A DNA stretch of 64,000 nt from Cristatella mucedo (GCA_009760855.2 WPIO01000109.1:170001-234000), one strand, 5' to 3'. Positions 37,598-63,065 are shown, numbered from the stretch's first letter. The notes: generated by a model from the letters alone, not told the origin. Numbers and translations are program-made.

Positions 37598-39089
37598 ATA
37601 TATATTTCAGTTTCTTCTTATTGTGGATTTTGTCAAATGCGACGGCTCTGTTGAGTTTTGGCTGTGTGGCAGTTAGTGGCTTCCTGTGTTGCTTGTTTTC
37701 TGATATCAGGTGTCACGGCTGCTTTTATTCGGCTGGCTTTTCGTTCCCAATTCTGTATATTAATTCATTCATTCGTTCATTCACGGCTGTGAAAACTCGC
37801 TGCTTTACAGTGACAGGCAGAAACCAAATGTGGAGATTAGTGGAAAATAGTCTGCTCGTGTAAAAGACAAAACTCCACCATTGTTTTTGAATGCGAGCTT
37901 GGGTGTCCTCTGACCAAGCTGGTGAGCCTGCTGCTCTACTGATCGTCAACCTCAGCGCTTTTAATTAATCGAGCACGATCTATATTAGAGGAAAAACTAG
38001 CAAGAATTTTGAAATCATATTTATTTTCTTTTAAAGCGAACACAAATTTAATTGTGTGAAATGTGCTCACCAGCTCCGGGAACGTACGGAAGCACTGGCC
38101 GTCATTAAATTTATAATATCTATATCGTATCCCCCTGAAGAATGGCAGGCCGATTCTATTAATGCACGTCCATAATTGACCAAAGACAGTCGCACTGCGA
38201 CTTCCGGTTGTTCAAGCTCACTCTGACAGATTCCCAATAGGCTCAATAACTCAGGTGGTCCAAAGTGAGAAGGAGCCGAGTGGAGCGCCAGTCGGCCCTT
38301 TGGGCGACAGCGACAGAGGAGGAGTGTGGTACCGAAGAGAGCAGAAGCTGCTGTAGTAGCATGGCAGCCCTTTTGAAAAATCCTTCAAAGTTCATAGTCC
38401 TGTGAATTTCTAGCATTTAGCATTCTTGCATCTAGCATTTCAATTTTCAATTTCAACTTAAAGGGTGCAGTTTGCAGCTATATGTGCATATTAGCTCCTC
38501 CCTTGTGACCATATCATTGCTGTACCATCGTGATATTACTATAAATATCCCACCAAGGGCTCAATGTAAACATGACGTCAGTGACTGTGAAGAAGTTACT
38601 AACTAACGGACTAGCTAGCAAACCTTGCGTATTATAGCGGCAGATGGATTCTGAATTCTTAACTTGTAAAAAGAATGGTGCAATTATTGCCTGTTTTGTG
38701 ACTAATCCTAATCATATGTGAATAGCCTTGCTTTTATGATTAGTGGGACTTCATTGATCTGCCGAGCTGGTTTGGTCTAGCGGTTAAGGTGCTCGCTCCG
38801 ACCAAGGCCTGACTGAGGTCGTGGGCTCGAGCCCCGAGGCATATGTGAAGCGCCTGAATACAGATGAAGTTCTCTTGGGCGCTATATAAATGAATTATAT
38901 TTTTTGAATTATATCTGTCTCGTCTGTTGTAGAGATCGTGCAATGGAGGATCTACTCAGTAGGGCAGAAGTGGTCCTGATTAGCGGCGCTGAGATTGACA
39001 CCAGCAAGCACATGGACACTTTGTTCCTGCGGCTCGGTGTTGAGAACGTGCCTAATCTGCTGCTCAGGCAGCTGCTTGATATGTCTTAA
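20182..39089 (+). CDS. Gene 1: nine-exon gene, unrecognised coiled-coil/Ser-rich protein
   Basis: Nine exons can be chained with GT-AG introns and fully consistent phases: 20182-20258, 20342-20501, 20584-20706, 20893-21010, 24641-24716, 27349-27415, 30288-30381, 30927-31794 and 38933-39089. They total 1740 nt, or 579 residues plus stop. The product starts acidic ([14 protein letters not shown]) and is Ser/Asp/Glu-rich for about 120 residues. Next come a basic patch ([16 protein letters not shown]), a CK2-like acidic patch ([11 protein letters not shown]), a predicted coiled coil from [16 protein letters not shown] through [17 protein letters not shown] to about residue 320, a Lys/Pro/Ser-rich linker, and a compact helical C-terminus ([19 protein letters not shown]). 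I do not recognise the family. The composition fits a nuclear or centrosomal scaffold, but that is inference. Exon 2 and the acceptor of exon 8 are the weakest links. The introns are full of LINE and SINE copies. Confidence 0.65.
20268..20366. repeat. Tandem 20-bp repeat beside gene 1 exon 2
   Basis: Four copies of a unit like CATTGTCTCAGAGGCTGAG occur, the last three in tandem and one copy carrying CAAAG in place of CAGAG. The changed copy supplies the acceptor proposed for exon 2, since the other copies would give an immediate TGA in that phase. Confidence 0.8.
20342..20501 (+). CDS. Gene 1 exon 2 (tentative)
   Basis: This is 160 nt, phase 2 to phase 0, ending at AAG|GTTAGG. It encodes [15 protein letters not shown] onward and a Ser-rich stretch. 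It is the only acceptor in the small repeat array that keeps the frame open and meets exon 3 in phase. The pyrimidine tract is weak, so its left boundary is uncertain. Confidence 0.4.
20584..20706 (+). CDS. Gene 1 exon 3
   Basis: This is 123 nt (41 codons), phase 0 to 0. The acceptor is TCTTTTGTTTAAG and the donor is CAA|GTAAGT. It encodes an acidic Ser/Asp-rich segment ([16 protein letters not shown]). Confidence 0.65.
20893..21010 (+). CDS. Gene 1 exon 4, basic patch
   Basis: This is 118 nt, phase 0 to 1. The acceptor is TATTAATTTCAG and the donor is ATTG|GTAAGG. It encodes [18 protein letters not shown] followed by Arg/Lys-rich sequence, which could act as a nuclear localisation signal (inference). 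Confidence 0.65.
21300..21790 (+). mobile_element. Decayed L2-A fragment in gene 1 intron 4
   Basis: Read on +, the RT C-terminal region is recognisable: [17 protein letters not shown] near 21335, [14 protein letters not shown] near 21410 and [15 protein letters not shown] near 21485. The 3' UTR is not preserved. It is in the same orientation as the gene. Confidence 0.7.
22084..22150 (+). mobile_element. SINE1/L2 tail fragment
   Basis: Only the tail piece AATAGAGATTCAGTTCTGTTGGGGTGCTAT is recognisable (a run of the shared hairpin). The head is absent. Confidence 0.5.
22450..23480 (-). mobile_element. L2-B LINE 3' part
   Basis: The minus strand has an open frame of 234 codons (23443-22739) covering the C-terminal third of an L2-type reverse transcriptase. 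Pieces include [49 protein letters not shown] and [16 protein letters not shown]. The upstream active-site box is at the edge ([12 protein letters not shown]-like, 23470-23430). It is the best preserved L2-B copy here and is an insertion in gene 1 intron 4, antisense to the gene. Confidence 0.8.
23481..24640. other. Gene 1 intron 4 remainder, nothing recognised
   Basis: This is AT-rich intronic sequence with no repeat family or open frame of note. The intron ends in TTTTCAGCTTCTCAG at 24640. Confidence 0.4.
24641..24716 (+). CDS. Gene 1 exon 5, acidic segment
   Basis: This is 76 nt, phase 1 to 2. The acceptor is AGCTTCTCAG and the donor is AAAGAG|GTGATG. It encodes [18 protein letters not shown], a proline/serine then acidic stretch resembling CK2 sites. 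An alternative acceptor eight bases upstream would change the frame and lose this sense. Confidence 0.6.
24990..25150 (-). mobile_element. SINE2 copy
   Basis: It has the same layout as 14161-14327: TTAAACAGCCTCC at the left (element 3' side), GGCAATAAAGAATCGCCC in the middle, and the minus-strand B-box complement GGATTTGAACACG. It lies in gene 1 intron 5. Confidence 0.65.
25375..25960 (-). mobile_element. Heavily decayed L2-like fragment
   Basis: On the minus strand short blocks match the L2-A ORF C-terminus, for example the complement of AAAGCACGGTCTCTGCGAG and GAGTGACAGATCCTTCAAGTCGGT. No frame is open. It is older than the other copies. Confidence 0.5.
26730..26885 (-). mobile_element. 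SINE1 copy, diverged
   Basis: The tail (AATATAATTCATATGTATAG, then ATTTAGGCGTTTACTTATGCC) is at the left. The tRNA-like head (complement of GCACCTTGATCATTACGCCAAAC) is at the right. It lies in gene 1 intron 5. Confidence 0.65.
27349..27415 (+). CDS. Gene 1 exon 6
   Basis: This is 67 nt, phase 2 to 0. The acceptor is GCTATTTTCAG and the donor is CGA|GTAAGT. It encodes [20 protein letters not shown]. An internal TTTCTCGCAG at 27379 is another possible acceptor, but it would not meet exon 7 in phase. Confidence 0.6.
28000..29450 (+). mobile_element. L2-B LINE copy in gene 1 intron 6
   Basis: The + strand carries an RT running from [14 protein letters not shown]-like sequence (near 27995) through [17 protein letters not shown] (near 28155) and the active-site region [12 protein letters not shown] (near 28440, YADD changed to YAAD) to the C-terminal [15 protein letters not shown] (near 28915) and 3' UTR. 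Stops and small deletions are frequent. It is in the same orientation as gene 1. Confidence 0.75.
30288..30381 (+). CDS. Gene 1 exon 7, start of coiled coil
   Basis: This is 94 nt, phase 0 to 1. The acceptor is TTAATTTCTAG and the donor is AATG|GTCAGT. It encodes [16 protein letters not shown] onward, helix-forming with heptad-like Leu/Ile spacing. A second frame is also open across it, but only phase 0 matches exon 6. Confidence 0.6.
30927..31794 (+). CDS. Gene 1 exon 8, large central exon
   Basis: This is the longest non-transposon coding segment in the window (289 codons). It ends in phase 2 at GCAAG|GTAAGG. From [17 protein letters not shown] it is strongly helical and coiled-coil-like for about 90 residues, then becomes a Ser/Pro/Lys-rich linker with basic runs ([16 protein letters not shown]) and a [10 protein letters not shown] patch. 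The left boundary is uncertain: the frame is open only from 30917, the phase-compatible acceptor (GCAAG, 30922-30926) has a poor pyrimidine tract, and ATG 30932 has a good Kozak context (AGCATGG), so an alternative start here is possible. Confidence 0.7.
32410..35416 (-). pseudogene. L2-A endonuclease-RT, broken copy
   Basis: The endonuclease part is open from 35416 to 34391 (341 codons; [27 protein letters not shown]). RT continues in separate frames at 34434-33748 ([13 protein letters not shown]), 33730-33461 ([26 protein letters not shown]), 33359-32823 and 32819-32487 ([31 protein letters not shown]). The catalytic box is split by a duplication (FYTD...FYTDS...ADDTQ), so the enzyme cannot be active. 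Frameshifts at 34430 and near 33740 also separate the domains. Confidence 0.85.
35463..35563 (-). mobile_element. Tail-only L2-A insertion, 101 bp, nested in copy 2
   Basis: An AAT run, the hairpin and about 20 bp of adjoining 3' UTR are inserted into copy 2. Comparison with copy 1 shows the empty site, and the 5-bp sequence GGGGT is present on both sides (35458-35462 and 35564-35568), a target site duplication. Confidence 0.9.
36150..37375 (+). mobile_element. L2-B LINE copy in gene 1 intron 8
   Basis: The + strand shows RT pieces in order: the GxPQGxVLGPLLF region (near 36265), [10 protein letters not shown] (near 36360, YADD intact), [16 protein letters not shown] (near 36461), [15 protein letters not shown] (near 36600) and MAARLVFQ-like sequence (near 36830), then a 3' UTR ending in CTTAGGCTGTGAGTGTGC. 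Several stops make it inactive. Confidence 0.75.
37476..37608. repeat. (TA)n/(TG)n microsatellite
   Basis: Alternating TA and TGTG blocks cover about 130 bp. The Tyr/Ile/Val/Cys open frames over it come from the repeat. Confidence 0.95.
37609..38755. other. Gene 1 intron 8 remainder, nothing recognised
   Basis: No repeat family, transposase or splice-consistent exon was found between the microsatellite and the SINE. Confidence 0.35.
38760..38902 (+). mobile_element. SINE1 copy just before gene 1 last exon
   Basis: This is a well-preserved copy: GCCGAGCTGGTTTGG head, A box TGGTCTAGCGGTTAAGGTG, B-box-like GGCTCGAGCCCC, tail GAAGCGCCTGAATACAGAT / TCTCTTGGGCGCTATATAAA. It ends about 30 bp before the acceptor of exon 9, so its AT tail may form part of that acceptor region. 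Confidence 0.85.
38933..39089 (+). CDS. Gene 1 exon 9 (last exon, stop codon)
   Basis: The acceptor is TCTGTCTCGTCTGTTGTAG, phase 2, matching the donor of exon 8. It encodes 51 residues ([15 protein letters not shown], then [18 protein letters not shown]) and a TAA at 39087-39089. The segment is amphipathic and ordered, unlike the preceding linker, and is probably a small C-terminal interaction domain. No family was recognised. Confidence 0.7.
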
Positions 39090-39890
39090 CTCTTTTTGAC
39101 CAGTACAAAACTAACGACTCATACGTATATGTCATGTCAATGCCTGTTCTTTCGCCAAAGGAAAACTTTATAAGGTCGATGCTTCTAATCGTGCGAAAAT
39201 AGTCATAGTTGTTTTCACTTTTAGATCCACCTCAGAACGGAGAAGTCTCGAGTTCTCCTCTTGCAGCTTACACAACTTTCAAAACTAATCGCATGTAGAA
39301 TGAGCAAAGTCAAAAGGCATTAATGATCTCAGGATTTGAAGTCATTCTAATCAGCGGTATCATTGATGTTGTTTGGACTTCATCGACGTTGCAAGTTCAA
39401 AATACCTTGCTGATATTAATCAAGTCGACGTAAGATCTAGCACTGTCAGCTGATCTGCACTTACCTGTAAATAATTTTACTTTGTTTTAGCTGGCTCTAT
39501 AAAGAGTGAAGTAATTGTCACGACTTGTACTGGTTTATAAAAAGTTAAGTAAATGCCGGTGTGTGCAGAGACTTAACCGGATGCTTGAGTTAGGAGCCTT
39601 ATATGTATTACCATTCCTAATTACTGAGTCATCAGGAAATGCAGCAGGAAATATGTGTGCCTTCTCGGGTCATTGCTTTGAATTCTTTGAAGTCAGTTAA
39701 CGAACGAGCTTTAAACTAACGTAACGGTGTTAAGACCAACCTAATAGCTATGGGAAAGCTTGGTGTCACCCGAAAGTTGTAAAGTATTAAGATTGGTTTG
39801 TCTAGTATCATTATATTTGCAAATTTTACCATTATATTCTTGTCCTATTAGGGCCCTGTATTTTTCGGAAAATAATTGCACATAAAATTA
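39090..39890. other. 3' flank of gene 1
   Basis: AT-rich; no canonical AATAAA was seen close to the stop codon and no other gene was recognised. Confidence 0.35.
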
Positions 39891-40483
39891 ATAATAAGAC
39901 ATTTGTTTAGCGCCCTAAGGAAACCGAATCTCCTTCTAATAATAATAATAATAATAATAATAATGCACTTGATAAAGCGCCCTCAGAGAACTCAATCTCT
40001 CTCTAGGCGCTTTAGATTTGCTGCAAAGGGAAACCGCGATTGAATGGTGAGTAATATCATGCTTGATAAGCAACATGAATAGCATGGTTAGGGGTGACAT
40101 GCACACGGTTAGCATGCAAATGTGGTTTGTGGCAGCATGCAGTGTCAGCATGCATAAGCACATGAAGGACGAATCAGAGGGACCCACTGAATGCTGTCCT
40201 AAATAGATGTGTTTTTAAGTTCCTTTTAAATGTGGTCAGGTCAGAGGATGTTCTTACGCAGGTCGGGAGGGAGTTCCAGGCTTTGGGAGCATACGAACTA
40301 CATGCACGGTCTCTAAAGGATTTAAGGTTTGTACGAGGTATTTGTAGACTGTTGGATTCCGAAAAGCAGGTGGTACGATGCTTGGCCTGATGGGGTAGTA
40401 TATCGGAGAGATAGGCTGGAGCCAAAGAATGAAGTAACCTCAAAGTGAGCGACAAAACCTTGAAGTCAATCCTTCTAGGCACT
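39888..40483 (-). mobile_element. 5'-truncated L2-A copy
   Basis: A SINE1/L2-like tail piece (39895-39938) is directly followed by an AAT run, the hairpin tail, the 3' UTR motif and the ORF C-terminus on the minus strand ([17 protein letters not shown], then [13 protein letters not shown] and stop). Homology stops at about 40483, the truncation point. Confidence 0.8.
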
Positions 40484-41117
40484 AAAAACGTGCTTTAAAG
40501 GAGCACGGAAATTGGTTAATGAGAGCAGGACAGTGGCCATTAACCCATTGGAGTGAAAAGCGTAATCCCACGAACTGAGAAAATTTGGTGAGGAATATGT
40601 AAGATTATAGCTGCTTTTTAAAATAGGTAAGTCTGGGATTTGTGTATGCCAGTGGGGAGTGCTATCTCGTCTTTAGGACGATACCAGCTGTAAGCATGGC
40701 CTGTGGTTGGAGGATCTGAGGTTGCTTAGAGGCAGAGCGAAATTGCTCGATCCGTAGCAAATCGATTAGGCAGTCTAGAGGTCACTTACGACTTATCTTA
40801 AGACATGCTCAGACTTGGCGGTAAAAAGCTAGGGAAGCCACCCAATTCTCATAGCATGTGCGTCCATTAAAATCATACATATTCTCACTAAACAATCGAT
40901 AGGTTTTCTTTCCAGCATAAAATACGATTTGTTTAAAGGAGGGATTGAACGAAAGGGTTTGTCGTTCATCCAAACCAGCATCAATTTTTCCTTTATGAGT
41001 TAACCCCTTACTGAAACAATGGCCCTTTGCCGGGCGGAGTGGTTTTGGGTCTGTCTGGGGTGGAGCACAATGTGGCGTGGCCACGTTCACGCCCTGTTTG
41101 ACCTGCGATCGTGGATC

Positions 41118-41176
<59 letters not shown>

Positions 41177-41745
41177 TCTCTCTGTGTTTAATACTCATTA
41201 AGTGGTTGGGCTGTTTCATCTACGTTTTCATCTATCATGCACGTCTATGTTTTCATCTAAGTCAGCTCATACGTCTCGGGTCGGCCAAACTCCTGGGGTC
41301 TCTACCAACTACAGGGTCTGCATATACATGAGACGCCAGTCTTCTTTCCAAGAGCAAAGCTCAATGTCTGGGCCTGGCTGCCAGAGAGTGGTGGTGGATC
41401 TGCAGCTAGCAACTTTGACTCTCCTCCGCTCATCCAACCTCGGCTATGCACGCGCACCTGCATAGGGTGCCACCGTTGCCGTAGGTTTAGCAGAGACAAA
41501 GTTAGAAGCTTCGGCACCCGGGAACAAAGTTACAAGTGGCTCCCCCTTCCATTGTCAAATTGATGCAAAATAGCTTAATCAAAGAAGAAATGCAAAAACA
41601 CGCTTTAGCAGGCATATCGAATCGATAAGTTTGTACTAGCTTTTAAGCGTACAAGGTAGCTATCACAGTTTTAACGTGGCTGATTTTTTCTCTGGCCTCA
41701 GAAGTAGCTAACGGGTCTATCGCAGTTTGAGTCGAGTCAATATTT
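40484..41745. other. Unassigned, contains (CT)n
   Basis: A CT run covers 41119-41180. Elsewhere there is no recognised gene or repeat. Open frames at 41019-41465 overlap the CT run and lack motifs. Confidence 0.35.
41119..41180. repeat. (CT)n microsatellite
   Basis: Almost pure CT dinucleotide run. Confidence 0.95.
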
Positions 41746-41749
41746 TCCA

Positions 41750-42065
41750 GTGTTTCTTTTTCTATGCTTAGCAAGGCCTAATTGGAGAGTCGATCTGGCC
41801 CCATCGACCCTCTCAGATAATATAGGATTACCTTCAGCTGGCTAAAGGAAGGTTCACAACTGGCAATTGATAAAAATGTAGTGGGAATAACTTGCAATGC
41901 AACTCTCAACTTAGGACGCACATCTTCTCCATAACTGACAATGAAACATACGAGTTCCGGTGGAGTCTTATTGCTGAGTCGTGACTTCGGCAAGAAACAT
42001 TTTGCAGTCGCATTTTTCTTTGTAAAGCTCTGTTCGATCAACGTCTGAACAATAGAAGCCTCCAC
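41750..42065 (-). mobile_element. hAT transposase C-terminal remnant
   Basis: The minus-strand open frame (42065-41778, 95 codons) contains LQVIPTTFLSIASCEPSF followed by SQLKVILYYLRGSMGPDRLS. This matches the hAT dimerisation region (pattern PVSxASCERSFSxLKxIxxxLRxxM). The upstream transposase core and terminal inverted repeats were not found, so this is a fragment. Confidence 0.75.
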
Positions 42066-42129
42066 GATCTAGAAATTGCTGGTGGAGTTCTGCGAATAGA
42101 GCTCTATAAAATCTCCTATTTGTGTATCT

Positions 42130-42979
42130 CTGTCTAATTCACGCCGTGCACTCACGACCCCCCCCCCCCATAGTAACCCCAAGTAGGTCAGCGCCAGAAA
42201 CACTCGTGTCGTGGCGGCCTGCTTACTTCGGGTAGGCGCGCGCCGAGCCGCATTCGGCCGTAGGCTGCGCTGCTCGGTGAGGTGAGCGGTAACTTACGCC
42301 TACTCCGCCGAGCCTTGGCGTTACGACCGACTAGTGAAGCTGTTCGCACCATGAACGACTGCCACAACTTCCAATTTTTAATTTACACGGAGATTCTTTG
42401 TACGACTCAATTTTGAGGTCTTGATGTTACCGTTGAATACGACGGCGCACACGCGACTGCACACCCGCGATGTCATACGAATACCGGGACGGGCTTTAAC
42501 AAAGCGTATATTTGCACGGACGCTAGCAATGGGCCAGCACACGACCGACCTCCCCTAACCTCGTCGAGTCACAACTCCACTCGCCCAAGGTCATGCAGCT
42601 AACAGAGCGCTGCAAGCCCTATTCCCCCCCCCCCCCCACACCTAGCAGCACACCTAGCCAGTAAACCACAAAGTAGAGCAGGGCGGGCCCCCAGTCGATC
42701 AAACACCCGCGGAGGCAACGAACCGCCCCAGTGCCCAAGCCACAGAGGTGCTACAGATTTGGGTGACATTGTGGTGATCCGATTATTTTGATGGGATTTT
42801 AGCCTGCATCTCGTTAGCATCAATCGCCGGTACACGATAACATGACAGAGTAGTGACTACGAATATGCCCGGGACTAACAATTAGTCGGACCGGAACAGG
42901 ATATCAACAGGTCGTCTAGGCTCTGACCTTGAAACTGTGGCCCGCCCACCGGGGGGATTCGGTCTAGCTCTCAATAGCG
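42130..42979 (+). promoter_or_regulatory. CpG-rich region upstream of HPS4
   Basis: The region directly before the HPS4 start is rich in CpG and G+C (for example 42225-42320 and 42640-42730), unlike the AT-rich surroundings, and holds two poly-C runs. No TATA box is evident. This fits a CpG-type promoter with dispersed starts. The exact start site cannot be read from sequence. Confidence 0.5.
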
Positions 42980-60024
<17,045 letters not shown>

Positions 60025-60154
60025 GTAAGATAACTGATTGGAAGTTTCCTGTCGTACTCTCACAGCAGCAGCAGCAGCAATGCTAAATGTCTTATACTCT
60101 TGCAGCATCAGCTCAATGTCTCTAACTGCTCGCCCCTGGGTCGTAGCCCAGCGG

Positions 60155-62036
60155 TTTTTACCTAGTGATCCCTGTGTTGATCTAGCCGATCGCTTCTCTA
60201 GCGTCTTTGTCAACAAGACAGGCAAGAGCGGGGAGTCAATTCCTAAGCGTGCTGGCGTGCCCCCTGGAATCCTGTCCATTAATTCCATGTTGTACCTCAA
60301 TATCTACATTCAATCAGGTCACTAGTGAGCTCGTCCTGAAGTTCATATCCCAGTCAAAGAAGACAGCTAGTCCTCTGGACCCTATTTCCACTGTCCTGCT
60401 TCTACGATGCATTGATCTACTGCTGCTTCCATGCAAACTAACATCATAAATATCTCATTAGCCTCAGGTCATGTACCAGCACCTTTCAAAGAGGCTCTAT
60501 TCAGGCCACAACTCAAAACAGCAACACTAGACCAAGAGAACTTATGCAACTTCTGCCCAGTCTCCCATCTACCGTTCCTATCAAAGACATCGGAACAAGT
60601 CCTTCTAGAGCACCTCTCATCCTGGGCATCACTGGCACTACACTGCAATGGTTCAGGTCCTATCTCAGTGGGAGACTCCAGAGTATTGATGTGAATGGAC
60701 AAAGATCATCCGAGGAACCTCTGAAATGGGATACCTCAGGTTTCCGTGCATGTCTGGTTCTTTTCACGGTTTATACTCTTTCTCTCACCGATGTGATTGC
60801 CAAGCACAATCTAGGCTTCATTCATTCATTTCATTTCTATGCAGATGACACTCACTTGTACCTTTGCTTTGATCCCTCCAAGCCCTACAGCACGTCGAAT
60901 TCTCTCGACTCCCTTGCTGCATGTATTGCTCACATCAGCACGTGGATGGTAGCACATTTTCGTAAATCAAATGATGATAAAACTAACTTGCTAGATGAGC
61001 AAACCAAGTGTGATTTAGGAATTGGAAGGGCTAACACTCAAAATCGGCTCTGCCAGCATATCTCCTGTTGAATCTGCATGAAATTTAGGAGTTGTGTTTT
61101 AAAGTGACCTTTCTTTACACGACCACATCAGCTCCACAGTCAAGTCTGCCTACTTTCAGCTACATAACATTGCTAAAATATCGGGTTGTTTAGACAGGGA
61201 TACCATATCTAAGTTGGTCCGTTCATTTGTGACATCCCGGTTCGACTTCTGTAACTCACTGTTAGCTGGTCTACCGGCCTGCGCATTCAGGCACTTATAG
61301 CTGGTGCAAAACTCTGCAGCTCGGCTTGTCTGACGTGAGTGTCACAGTTGCCACATCACACCCCTTCTTGCCGACCTGCAGTGGCTCCCAGTCAAGCAAC
61401 GTATCGACTTCAAGGTCTTATCACTCACTTTTATTTCCCTACATTCTTTGGCTCCAGCCTACCTATCAGATCTACTCCCTAACCAGGCTAAGCATCGTAC
61501 CACCCTCTTTTCGAAATCTAACTGATACCATTCACCATTCGATCGTGTTACCTTTGCTGCAAATGTCAAGCGCCTAAAAAGAGATTGAGTTCTCTGAGGG
61601 CACTTTATCTAGTGTATTATAATTATTATTATTGTTACCCATACCTCGTACAAATCTCAAATCTATTGGAGACCATGCCTTTAGTTAGTATGCTCCCAAA
61701 GCCTGGAACTCACTCCCGACATCCCCTGACTTGTCCACATTTAATAAGAAATTAAAAAAGCATCGATTTATGACAGCATTTAGTGAGTCCCTGTGGTTCG
61801 TCCTGTAAGTGCTCATGCGTGCTGACACTGTGCATGCTACCGCTAACCATCTTTGCATGCCAACCCTGTACATGTCACCTCTAAGCATGTTACTCTTGTT
61901 CTTTATTGAGCATGCTACCATTAACCATTCGATCGTGCTTCCTTTGCAGGAAATATAAACTGCTTAGAGAGAGATTGAGTTCTCTGAGGGCGCTATGTCA
62001 AATGCATTATTATTAGTAGTAGTATTATTACTATTA
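60155..62036 (+). mobile_element. 5'-truncated L2-A copy, + strand, with nested tail
   Basis: It starts in the linker before RT (DLADRFSSVFVNK near 60180), continues through SQSKKTASPLDPISTVLLL (near 60350), RT pieces including FHFYADDTHLYLCFDP (near 60830, YADD intact) and the C-terminus, to the 3' UTR and an ATT-type tail at 62008-62036. A second tail is nested at 61529-61635. It lies in HPS4 intron 6, sense orientation. Confidence 0.85.
61529..61635 (+). mobile_element. Tail-only L2-A insertion nested in the 60155 copy
   Basis: About 105 bp of the L2-A 3' end (from CATTCGATCGTG, through the hairpin, to ATTATTATTG) interrupts the ORF C-terminus of the host LINE. A 4-bp TACC is present on both sides (61526-61529 and 61636-61639). 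Confidence 0.8.
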
Positions 62037-63060
62037 TGTGCTCGAATGTCATGATCCATGTCGTGGGATCGAGTCCTGCAGCTAGCAAATATATGCATTT
62101 TTTACTTCAAGTAAGCACTGCTCCTTAATTTGCCAATTTTAAGGTGGCATTTTCATTTTCATGTTCATTTTGGGGAGGGCAAGCAGCTCATTCAGATTCC
62201 TCGAACAGTGCTTTATAATCGTCCAGGTAGTAAGGTCCATTTTGGTGCAGTTCTCATCAACGTAGTCATGCACAAAGTCACACACAAACAAGGAGACTAG
62301 TGCCAGACGGCTGCTAAGAGTCGTCAGCACTTATCCAGCCCTTCACGACACCATTTTTTAGGACTGTTCTGTTGCTGCTTCTGTGCTCAAGTCCTTTACC
62401 TCAAGCACAGCTCCTGTAGCAAGCACAAATCCTTGTAGACTCTTGACAAATGCCGGTGGAGCTGGCGCCTCGAGACACGGCTAATAGCTAGAGCAGGTGC
62501 ATGCAGATGCTTGTAGCCGACACAGTAAAGCTTCGTCAGCAATCAAGACTGCCCATACCTTAAATATATAGCAAGTGCATGTCGTTAATGGACTCCAATT
62601 CACTCCAGACTCGCATAGAGGCACGTATGTACAGCATTAGCTATAGCTAACAACTCACTTTCGAGCCCACAGTACAACGGACTAAATATATATTGAATTG
62701 AACTAGTCAAACTGTCTTAACTTTAGATAATGGCCTACCTGATTCCTAACAATTATAATTTCAGGAAGTGACAAAAATAGTCTGGAGCATCATCATAATC
62801 TAACGACTTTGGCATTCTAAACTTGCTTCGACAACACGTGGGCGCAGTCAGCAAGCGATCTTAGCCTGACCAATGTAGCCCGTTGATGCTCGTGATCGTT
62901 TGTACAGTCTTAAGCCACGGAGATCAACTGGCCCTTTGGTCCGCCCAACGTGGACTTGGCTATTCGGCACGTGGCCAGTGGCCGATGGCCAAGTGGAGGC
63001 ATGAGGGAGTTGCCCCTCCTCCAGTTTAGTCCGACCGCTGGGTGCCGCCGGATGCCTGAT
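62037..63060. other. Unassigned, with one candidate minus-strand exon
   Basis: Apart from the candidate exon at 62139-62330 nothing is recognised. Confidence 0.3.
62139..62330 (-). CDS. Candidate minus-strand coding exon, unrecognised
   Basis: The minus strand reads LALVSLFVCDFVHDYVDEN, then KMDLTTWTIIKHCSRNLNEL and ends at a TAA (62141-62139). Composition is protein-like and not repeat-derived. A CTCTTAG acceptor-like site lies near 62316. It could be the last exon of a gene entering from the right, or a transposon fragment. The function is unknown. Confidence 0.3.
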   Translation of the reverse strand: MLTTLSSRLALVSLFVCDFVHDYVDENCTKMDLTTWTIIKHCSRNLNELLALPKMNMKMKMPP

Positions 63061-63065
63061 CATGT

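Noticed and set aside
37321-37863. 180-codon ORF, Tyr/Ile/Val/Cys-rich
   Set aside because: Most of it is translated (TA)n/(TG)n repeat, and it begins inside the L2-B 3' UTR.
38760-38840. Functional tRNA gene (A and B boxes present)
   Set aside because: The head does not fold into a full cloverleaf with a proper acceptor stem and is followed by the LINE-like tail; it recurs as a dispersed SINE.
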